A stretch of 64,000 nt of DNA from Areca catechu. Lineage: Eukaryota; Streptophyta; Magnoliopsida; Arecales; Arecaceae. The stretch spans positions 38,809,710 to 38,873,709 of the forward strand of contig CM038047.1 of assembly GCA_021397845.1 (NCBI GenBank), read 5' to 3'. A program made the translations under genes and the position numbers. Position 1 is the first letter of the stretch. Each line of letters opens with the position of its first letter. The notes beneath the pieces are model-generated. The model was not told the origin of the DNA. It searched no databases and saw only the letters and a list, made by a program, of their open reading frames with translations. Below, piece by piece: positions 56,054 through 64,000 of this stretch.

Positions 56054-57446
56054 TGATGCGGGACCGAAAGCTCTGATATTAAGAACGGTGTCGGACCGTT
56101 GATCGTTAAGAAACGATCTCTAGATTAGGGTGTCTAATTTAATTAAATTAAGTCTAATTAAATAAAAATAACCAGCAAAATAATTGGGTCAGGTTATCAA
56201 AGTGGATCTCACCCGAAAACACGGAATCTCACGAAAGTTGGAAGAGGGAGATCGTCCCGAGATTGTCCAAAATCCGGATCAGTAGTTCACGAGCGAAGTG
56301 GATCAGAAGCCGTTGGACCTGGAATACCAAAAGATTAATAATCCCAAATCAAAAAAAATATAAAAAAAAAATTCCAATGCTTTGAGATCCGTGAGACTTT
56401 GAGATCGGTGCGCCTCTGGGATTCGTGCAGTGCAAAAAAAAACAATCGGCAGCAACGAACGTGATTGCTTTCACGTTCGTGCTGAAACTTTTCCTTCCCA
56501 CAGCTCACACCAAGAAACAGGGGAGGCCGGGGCTTGCGGCTGGGGCGGTGATGGCCACAACGGACCGGACGGAGATGGCAGCAGGGCGGCAAGGAGCTGG
56601 GCGGCCGGAATACATCAGGGCCGATGGTCTCGATCGGCCGTGGGCTGGGAGCGGAGGAGATCTGCTGGAGGGCGGAAGACACTCGGCGCGCTTGGTCTCG
56701 GGCGGTGCGATGTCGCGCGGATCGGACGGAGATGAGTCCGGTGGACGGCAACTTCAGGGAGCAGAGAGGAGGTCCTGTTGAGGTGTCGCGGGTCGACTTG
56801 AGCCGTGGATCTTCGGATTCGGCGACGTGGAGGACGATGGAGGACGGACGGAAGCGACTGATTGCCGGAGGGGGACAGAGGGCTCGGCGCCGTGGAGGTC
56901 GACGGCGCTTGGTCGGCGGCTTGCACGGGCGGACTGGCACAATCCTTCGGCACGGGAGGTGCTTCGGTTGAATGGCTTTGAAGGGAAGATGGAGGGATTT
57001 AGGAAGAGTCCAAGAAAGGAGTACTCAGAGAGAGGAAGAAGAGAGGAAAGATCCAGAAGAGAAGAAGGGGAAGGGAGGAGAGTCGGGAAACACCCAAGAT
57101 TTCCTTTTTCAATCTTTTTTTTTTTTTTTTTTTTCAATCAGAAACATCTTTAAATAAAAACTATCGGAACCTGAAAGAGATCCGAAAAAAAATCCTAAAA
57201 TAATCGGAACTTCTCAACAGACTGAGAAATCCGAATGATAAAAACTAAAACAAATATTTAAACTAGATAATCAAATCCTAAAGCTGATAAGATAAGATAA
57301 TATCTTGAATTTAAATTCAAGAGTGTTGCATTAGGATTAGTGCTCAACATCATCAGGATCTGTGCTCATCAGGATCTGTGCTCATCAGGATCTGTGCTAG
57401 ACTTTTAGATTGGGCTGGCTTCAGGTTTGGATCGATGTCCTCATCA
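56054..57446 (-). repeat. 3' LTR of the Gag-chromodomain element (1,393 bp)
   Basis: Begins TGATGCGGGACCG and ends GATGTCCTCATCA. A 16-bp unit (aggatctgtgctcatc) is repeated about three times at 57355-57402 and overlaps the end of the ORF. The purine-rich ccacaggggaaa on minus (57459-57447) precedes it as the polypurine tract. Confidence 0.95.
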
Positions 57447-59071
57447 TTTCCCCTGTGGTGGGGAGAACTCGACTCTGTCGAGTCAGACTGGAGGTGCTCA
57501 AATAAATTTGGATCAATGTTCTGCAGCTCCTCTTCAGTAATCCAGGAGTCCTCTGACTTTGGTCTGCCTCGCCAGTGAACCAGGTAGCGGTAGCAATTTT
57601 GATTTCTTGAAGACTTGATCTCCTCGTCCAAAATTCGTTTAATCACATCGTGTTGTTCCCTCTTTTGGAAAAGTGGACTCTCAAAAGGCTGATCACTCTC
57701 AAAGAATGTAGGTCCAAATACATCACCATGTGTCAATGCTGGTTCTTTATATTCAATTAGATCCAAATTATTAATCAAATTAACTCCTAATTGTTTTTCA
57801 GCTCCAACCTCATGGTCTTGTTCTTCGTCTTGTTCTTCATAGGCATCGGCTAATCCTGGGTCAGCAGTATAAACTTCTTCTTCAAGGACATCACCTAGAT
57901 CTTCTTGTTCTTCAAGTGTCCCTATATGCAAGGTTCTAGATGGACATTGGCTAGCTACATGACCTATCCCATTACATCTAAAGCAGTGGATCTTAGAGCT
58001 ACTTCCACGGGAAGTTTCTCCTATAATCCCTTTTCCTTTGTCATCTCTCGGGGGTCGACTACCAGGGGCCTGACTAATGTTAGGTTGTGGACCAGTCGGG
58101 GCTAGGTTCATGCTAGGCCTTGGACCTAAAATTCCTGGTCTAGAAGGTTCAGATCTACGAGTGATAGACATTTGCTGAAATCTTTCATAGTCTTGAGCTA
58201 ATTGATATGCTTGCTCTAGACTATAAACTTCTCTCAAAAACAATTCCTTTTGGATATCTACTCTCAGACCAGCTCTAAACCGGGATAAAGTGACAGATGG
58301 GTCTTCATGTACATTACATCGCATAAGGTATTCATCAAATTTATCGATGTAATCATTTACAAGTCCAGTTCCTTGGGTCAACCTTTGCCATTGGTCCAAA
58401 AGTTGCTGTTGATAAGATGCAGGAAGATACTTCTCTCGAAGCTTATCCTTCATCTCATCCCATGTTCCAACAGGGTCCTGTCTCCTATGAATGGCTAACC
58501 TCTGGACATTGTGCCAATATAGCTTTGCTTGGCCTAACAATCTCATTTGGGCAAACCTAACTTTTCTATCCTCAGACATATCGTACCAGGAGAAGTAATG
58601 GTCCATATTAGCTTCCCAGTCAATATATTCTTTGGGGTCCAGGTGACCTACAAAACTTGGGGCGTCAATCTTAACACTCCTCATGATTCGTTCATCTTTA
58701 TAGATTGGGTTGTGATAAGACCTAAGTGCTGGATGATTACCTGGATAATCATGTCGATTCCTAGGGTCAGGTCGAAGGATTTGAGTACGACCGCTATCAT
58801 GATCTAGGTAGTCATTTTGGTCTCTAGGGTCTCTAGGATCAGGAACTCTAGGATCTGTAACTCTTGATGAAGAGTTCCTAATAGGATAATTGGTGTTCAC
58901 TAGTCGCTCCTCTTCAAGAGTTAATACCCTGGCATCTAAAGATCCTAACTTGCTGTCAATTTTTTCGAGTTTACCCATGATTACTTGAAGGGCAGCTTCT
59001 AAACTGGGATCCATTTTGTTATCTACGGAAGAATGTTCTGATTGATACTTGCTTCCTGACCTAGTTGTCAT
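57353..59071 (-). CDS. Gag-chromodomain fusion protein
   Basis: An intact frame of 572 residues begins MTTRSGSKYQ. A predicted coiled-coil (about 23-57) is followed by a charged linker and a retrotransposon Gag domain (about 133-300; DWEANMDHYFSWYDM, LLGQAKLYWHNVQ, LREKYLPASYQQQLLDQW). Next is a CCHC knuckle (Cys363, Cys366, His371, Cys376), an acidic linker (387-425) and a chromodomain (about 476-528; YRYLVHWRGRPKSEDSW, with Tyr494, Tyr496, Trp500 and Trp510 as possible cage or core aromatics). The last 31 or so residues are encoded inside the 3' LTR. Gag would form particles; the chromodomain could target chromatin as it does on integrase of chromoviruses. No protease, RT, RNase H or integrase is encoded, so a related autonomous element must supply them. 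The function is inferred. Confidence 0.92.
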   Translation of the reverse strand: MTTRSGSKYQSEHSSVDNKMDPSLEAALQVIMGKLEKIDSKLGSLDARVLTLEEERLVNTNYPIRNSSSRVTDPRVPDPRDPRDQNDYLDHDSGRTQILRPDPRNRHDYPGNHPALRSYHNPIYKDERIMRSVKIDAPSFVGHLDPKEYIDWEANMDHYFSWYDMSEDRKVRFAQMRLLGQAKLYWHNVQRLAIHRRQDPVGTWDEMKDKLREKYLPASYQQQLLDQWQRLTQGTGLVNDYIDKFDEYLMRCNVHEDPSVTLSRFRAGLRVDIQKELFLREVYSLEQAYQLAQDYERFQQMSITRRSEPSRPGILGPRPSMNLAPTGPQPNISQAPGSRPPRDDKGKGIIGETSRGSSSKIHCFRCNGIGHVASQCPSRTLHIGTLEEQEDLGDVLEEEVYTADPGLADAYEEQDEEQDHEVGAEKQLGVNLINNLDLIEYKEPALTHGDVFGPTFFESDQPFESPLFQKREQHDVIKRILDEEIKSSRNQNCYRYLVHWRGRPKSEDSWITEEELQNIDPNLFEHLQSDSTESSSPHHRGNDEDIDPNLKPAQSKSLAQILMSTDPDEHRS

Positions 59072-59103
59072 GCAAAATTAAAATTGACCCTAACCTAACC
59101 TAT

Positions 59104-59116
59104 GGCTCTGATACCA
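59104..59116 (-). other. Primer-binding site, initiator tRNA-Met type
   Basis: TGGTATCAGAGCC on the minus strand, three bases inside the 5' LTR. Confidence 0.9.
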
Positions 59117-59119
59117 ATT

Positions 59120-60508
59120 TGATGCGGGACCGAAAGCTCTGATATTAAGAACGGTGTCGGACCGTTGATCGTTAAGAAACGATCTCTAGATTAGGGTGTC
59201 TAATTTAATTAAATTAAGTCTAATTAAATAAAAATAACCAGCAAAATAATTGGGTCAGGTTATCAAAGTGGATCTCACCCGAAAACACGGAATCTCACGA
59301 AAGTTGGAAGAGGGAGATCGTCCCGAGATTGTCCAAAATCCGGATCAGTAGTTCACGAGCGAAGTGGATCAGAAGCCGTTGGACCTGGAATACCAAAAGA
59401 TTAATAATCCCAAATCAAAAAAAATATAAAAAAAAAATTCCAATGCTTTGAGATCCGTGAGACTTTGAGATCGGTGCGCCTCTGGGATTCGTGCAGTGCA
59501 AAAAAAAAAACAATCGGCAGCAACGAACGTGATTGCTTTCACGTTCGTGCTGAAACTTTTCCTTCCCACAGCTCACACCAAGAAACAGGGGAGGCCGGGG
59601 CTTGCGGCTGGGGCGGTGATGGCCACAACGGACCGGACGGAGATGGCAGCAGGGCGGCAAGGAGCTGGGCGGCCGGAATACATCAGGGCCGATGGTCTCG
59701 ATCGGCCGTGGGCTGGGAGCGGAGGAGATCTGCTGGAGGGCGGAAGACACTCGGCGCGCTTGGTCTCGGGCGGTGCGATGTCGCGCGGATCGGACGGAGA
59801 TGAGTCCGGTGGATGACAACTTCAGGGAGCAGAGAGGAGGTCCTGTTGAGGTGTCACGGGTCGACTTGAGCCGTGGATCTTCGGATTCGGCGACGTGGAG
59901 GACGATGGAGGACGGACGGAAGCGACTGATTGCCGGAGGGGGACAGAGGGCTCGGCGCCGTGGAGGTCGACGGCGCTTGGTCGGCGGCTTGCACGGGCGG
60001 ACTGGCACAATCCTTCGGCACGGGAGGTGCTTCGGTTGAATGGCTTTGAAGGGAAGATGGAGGGATTTAGGAAGAGTCCAAGAAAGGAGTACTCAGAGAG
60101 AGGAAGAAGAGAGGAAAGATCCAGAAGAGAAGAAGGGGAAGGGAGGAGAGTCGGGAAACACCCAAGATTTCCTTTTTCAATCTTTTTTTTTTTTTTCAAT
60201 CAGAAACATCTTTAAATAAAAACTATCGGAACCTGAAAGAGATCCGAAAAAAAATTCTAAAATAATCGGAACTTCTCAACAGACTGAGAAATCCGAATGA
60301 TAAAAACTAAAACAAATATTTAAACTAGATAATCAAATCCTAAAGCTGATAAGATAAGATAATATCTTGAATTTAAATTCAAGAGTGTTGCATTAGGATT
60401 AGTGCTCAACATCATCAGGATCTGTGCTCATCAGGATCTGTGCTCATCAGGATCTGTGCTAGACTTTTAGATTGGGCTGGCTTCAGGTTTGGATCGATGT
60501 CCTCATCA
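59120..60508 (-). repeat. 5' LTR of the Gag-chromodomain element (1,389 bp)
   Basis: Nearly identical to the other LTR. On minus it would carry the promoter. The GC-rich segment at 59540-60010 has long frames on both strands that are not genes; they appear identically in both LTRs. Confidence 0.95.
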
Positions 60509-63170
60509 TTGGTCCTGATGGATACCCTCCCTTCTTCTTCCAGAGATATTGGGATATTGTTGGCTCTGACCTCGTTGCTGCTATACAACTTTTCTTTGTT
60601 TCAGGTTCTATAACCAACTCCTAGAAGCGGACCTTTGTTGTTCTTATTCCTAAGCGTCCTGATGCCATGGAGCCTGCTCATTATAGACCTATCAATTTAT
60701 GCAACACCCTTTACAAAGTTTATGCTAAACTGATGGTCAATCGAATGAGATTTATTCTTCCGCAGCTGATCTGTCCGGAGCAAGGAGCTTTTGTAGCGGG
60801 CCATAGTATCTCTGATAATATACTTATTGCCTATGAGTTTATGTCGGATCTCAGCCGGGCATCGTCTCGTCGGAGTCTGATGGCAATCAAACTTGATATG
60901 AAAAGAGCATATAATAGGGTCAAGTGGGATTTTCTTCTCAAGGCCCTGCAGACTTTCGGCTTTCACCAGGCTTGGATCTCTCGAATCTTTATTAGACCTT
61001 CATTCTCACTAACGGCTCTCCTACGGACTATTTTTGTCTATGGTTGGCCTCCGTCAAGGTTATTCCCTTTCTCCCTTCCTTTTCATTATCTATGCTGACC
61101 TTCCATCGAGGGCGTTGCAAGCATCGGTGCGGGACTTGGGCATCCAGCCATTCGTTCCTGCTCCTGGTGCTCCTCCGATTTCTCATCTCTTATTTGCAGA
61201 TGACTATTTACTCTTGAGTAGGGCTTCAGTTGCTAGTGCCCAGGGGTTCCGGAGGGTTATGGTGGATTACTGTATGGATTCAAGTCAGAGAGTCAATCTT
61301 CAGAAATCCGGCATTTATTTTAGCCCAAAGACCTCCACTTGTCTCTGTCATCGAATTTTGGATGTTCTTGGTATCTAGAAGCGTTAGGGTCCTCTCACCT
61401 ATCTGGGTGTGCCTGTCACCGGATCCAGACTATCCAGGATGGATTGTTCTCCGATGGTTCTGGCAGTTCAGGAGCGGATTGACAGATGGCAGGGTAGATC
61501 CCTCTCGGCGATGGGGAGGATTACCCTTATTCGCTCTGTTCTTACTTCTCCCCCGATCTATCTCCTATCTCATGCAATCATCCCGAAGATCATTATCTTG
61601 AGATTGGAGCAGATGATTCGAGCTTTCCTTTGGAATTCTTCTCCTGCCCGTCGGAGGATTCATCTTCTTAGCTGGTAGACTGTTTGTCGGCCGACTGATC
61701 ATGGCGGGTTGGGGATTACTTCGCTGCCTACTCAGCAGGAGAGAGACTTTGCTCTGGAAACATCTTGCCAGATACTTCTTATGCCCTGACAGCATGTGGT
61801 CGACTATGCTAACGGCTCACTATGGAGACTATTCGACTGTTCTTGACGGATCTCATTACCCTCCAAGGCACTGTTCAGCTATCTGGAGAGACATGATGGC
61901 TAGAGCTCCTCTCATTACTCCCCACCTTTCTTGGGTCATTAGAGATGGCAAATCTGTCAGATTCATGATGGACCCTTGGATTTCTAATATCCCTCTGATT
62001 AAATGGCCCACATTTATCTCCGTTGATATGCCTGACACGATGTCTATTGCTGATCTCATCATTCCTGGGCAGTCCCGATGGGATAGTCAGGTGGTGATTT
62101 CCATTTTCGAGGATATTCTGGGTCGACGGGTTCTGTCCATTATTCTGCCTAGTTTCTCTATCCCGAATATGAGAGTTTGGAGGCACTCGTCCTCCCCCCG
62201 GGTACCGATATCTGATCTGATGTCCATTTTTACTCCGGATGACTCTACGGTCTCCTCTTTCGGTTGAATCTGGGCTATTCCGGTTCATCCTAGGATCTCT
62301 CTTTTTCTATGGAAGTTTGCTTGGCACTGCCTCCCGACCAGACTTTTTTTTGGCTACGAGAGGCATTCACATGCCCCCTGGTTGTCCTACATGTGGATTG
62401 GAGGATGAAACCTAGGCCCATGCCCTGTTTTTTTGTGATCAGGCTTCGAGGGTTTGGCAGGAGGCTGCCTTGCAGGGCTCATCTTCTGGACCCACGATGC
62501 TAAGGACTCTCTCCTTTCTACCTTGAGATCAGCTCGGGAGTTCCCTTATGCTAATCTTCTGACTTATCTTGCTTATCATATATGGATTTCCAGGAACGAG
62601 CTGGTCTTCAGCTCGGTCAGATGCTCTCCCCGGTCACTGGTTGATAGAGCCACTACCTCAGTCTATAAGTATCTCTGTTCGACTGGGAGGTCTTTGGAGA
62701 TATGGGGTCCCTGCTTAGCTCTTCGAGCGCCCCGTGTGATTTTTGTTTCCTGGGCACCCCCTCCTCCACTCTACTTCACAGTCAGCTTTGACAGGAGTCT
62801 TCACCACAGATATGGAGGCGCTGCTTTTGTCATCCGTGACTCTCGGCTGGGCTTCTTGGCTGCTGGTGGTATTCCTCTTATTGACTCTTCCATCCCCAAG
62901 ACGAAACTATATGCTACCTGGGCCGATATCAGGTACGCCCATCAGATCCTCCACCTTGATTGTCTCATCATCGAGGGAAACTCCTTGACGGTCATTTCCT
63001 GGATTAGGCGGTCGATGTCGGCTTCTGCAATCCACCCCATCTTGAGGAACATTTATTTTCTCTTACAGGATTGCGTGTCCATTGAGATTCGACATATCTA
63101 TAGGGAGGCTAACTCTGTTGCTGACTGGGTTGCCTCCTTCGTCATCCCGCATTCTGTCTCCTCAGTCTGA
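60509..63170 (+). pseudogene. LINE ORF2, 3' part (reverse transcriptase, RNase H)
   Basis: Continues the interrupted frame (GPDGYPPFFFQRYW). Reverse transcriptase motifs: YRPINLCNTLYKVYAKLM and CPEQGAFVAGHSISDNIL, LDMKRAYNRVKWDFL (61 kb left side) and HLLFADDYLLLSRAS with the FADD active site near 61194-61210. Frameshifts lie near 61030, 61375, 61680 and 62270. The last frame (62454-63170) is an RNase H domain: FDRSLHHRYGGAAFVIRD, IIEGNSLTVISWI (EGN for the usual EGD) and REANSVADWVAS. It reverse transcribed the element RNA at the target; now inactive. Confidence 0.85.
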
Positions 63171-63290
63171 TCCGACTGGCAGTTAGCTCCTGTATAGCTT
63201 AGGAATATTATTCTCTCTAACTTTTTGGATTGTATTAACTCTCATTCTCTTTAATGAATATCCCGTTCTATCAATAATAATCTATAAAAT

Positions 63291-64000
63291 TAGATATTGA
63301 TTTGGGCTAGATGTATCGTTTAAAATACTTTTTCCAAATAAATAAGAAGGGGAAACGGAGTGTCTTTCGGTAAAAGGAAATACTTCGTAAAAATCATAAA
63401 ACAAAACTATATATTATTTTGAAAATAAGAATTGTTTTTTAACTTTTGTTCTAGACTAACGTAGTTTATGTGCAGGGAGAAACCGCGTGAGATATTTATT
63501 TTGCTGCTACTTTCCGAGTATTTTTCAATGACAAAGACTAGTACGACTTGGAGACAATGCCTGTCAACATAAACTACTATTGCAGCTAAGAATCTTAAAT
63601 CAAATATATGATGACTACGGTTGCATCTTATGGTACAACAAATGGAAAGGACAAATGATGCCCACTATTTTCTTTGAGCCCGTTGGGGATCTCAAGCCTG
63701 GACCCAGTTTGTTCTAAATTGTGATGTTTTACTGAAAGTGAAACCCGCCTGAACTAAAATGTAGAAAAAATTGCGATGCTTTATCTAAATGAAGTTGTTC
63801 TTTTAATTTTAAGTTGGTACAATTTGAGAGTTTTGAGATGTAGCTTTGGTTATAGGGAGATGGCCTCAATTTTTCTCGCCTTGTTAGCAAAAAGCATGCC
63901 AATTCTCTCACTGCAACACAGTAATAATAAACCATGTTTAAGTGGGTCACCCCAGGCTGGTGTCATATGATCCATGCCAAATCTGCGAGGTTTCCGGCTC
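63291..64000. other. AT-rich intergenic end of the window
   Basis: No supported frame, RNA gene or repeat. The short frames here lack recognisable domains. Confidence 0.45.

Larger units (their letters stand above)
56054..60508 (-). mobile_element. Non-autonomous LTR retrotransposon encoding a Gag-chromodomain protein
   Basis: Two LTRs (56054-57446, 59120-60508) with TG...CA ends, TSD TTGGT at 56049-56053 and 60509-60513, and a tRNA-iMet primer site at 59116-59104 define a complete element on the minus strand. By eye the LTRs differ by about four substitutions and two homopolymer lengths in roughly 1,390 bases, so insertion is very recent. The interior (1,673 bases) holds one ORF and no polymerase. 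It resembles the TR-GAG class, but with a chromodomain. It inserted into the LINE's ORF2. Confidence 0.95.
52440..63290 (+). mobile_element. L1-type LINE with RNase H, split by an LTR element
   Basis: Excluding the insertion at 56054-60508 this is about 6.4 kb with the usual plant L1 order: ORF1 (DUF4283-like plus CCHC), endonuclease, reverse transcriptase, a C-terminal zinc-type region and RNase H. Both ORFs have frameshifts and stops. The 3' end lies near 63290 after aataataatctataaaa; no clear poly(A) or target duplication was found. Confidence 0.85.

Noticed and set aside
56335..60215. Many long overlapping frames on both strands in the GC-rich parts near 56400-57150 and 59480-60215
   Set aside because: They occur identically in both LTRs of one element, overlap each other in several frames and show no domain; they are a by-product of GC-rich, stop-poor LTR sequence.

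Overview
The window looks like nuclear DNA of a flowering plant, most likely a monocot and possibly a palm. The species is an inference. The support is a plant-type EXO70, a plant NIP aquaporin with introns, CT-rich leaders, and a dense layer of plant LTR retrotransposons (Tekay and Tat lineages of Ty3/gypsy, Ty1/copia), an L1-type LINE with an RNase H tail, SINE-like elements and a PIF/Harbinger transposon. No rRNA, tRNA, CRISPR or prokaryotic feature was seen.

Only two host genes are supported. A single-exon EXO70 exocyst subunit (5140-7305, +) converges on a NIP subgroup II aquaporin (boric-acid-channel type, -). The aquaporin has five exons. Exons 2-5 lie at 8868-10195, but exon 1, with the start codon, lies at 19976-20170. 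Intron 1 is 9.78 kb because a 9,001-bp Tekay-type chromovirus (10557-19557, 5-bp target duplication CACGT) sits in it, in the same orientation as the gene. The spliced gene reads as an intact 288-residue channel.

Layout: 1-4438, two truncated gypsy elements (Tekay remnant on +, Tat remnant on -) fused end to end. 4439-7400, EXO70 promoter and gene. 8868-20170, NIP with the Tekay element. 20360-26058, AT-rich intergenic DNA with a diverged duplicated block, a Tat solo LTR and a SINE-like insertion. 26059-29396, a gypsy LTR plus a dead gag. 29397-32414, a degenerate copia derivative. 32415-36969, a decayed Tat element. 36970-40487, the second copy of the duplicated block, with a SINE, a small LTR element with a minisatellite core, and an insertion with an 18-bp target duplication. 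41440-45842, a complete PIF/Harbinger element with a decayed transposase and an intact MYB-like partner ORF. 45846-52440, intergenic DNA with inverted repeats and another SINE. About 52440-63290, an L1-type LINE split by a 4,455-bp LTR element (56054-60508, TSD TTGGT).

That last element is the most unusual object here. It is a young non-autonomous LTR retrotransposon whose only ORF (572 aa, intact) encodes a Gag with a zinc knuckle joined directly to a chromodomain. Protease, reverse transcriptase, RNase H and integrase are absent. In chromoviruses the chromodomain normally sits at the C-terminus of integrase, so a Gag-chromodomain fusion suggests a structural protein that tethers to chromatin while enzymes are supplied in trans. 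All function statements rest on reading the translated sequence and on knowledge of the families; no search could be run.
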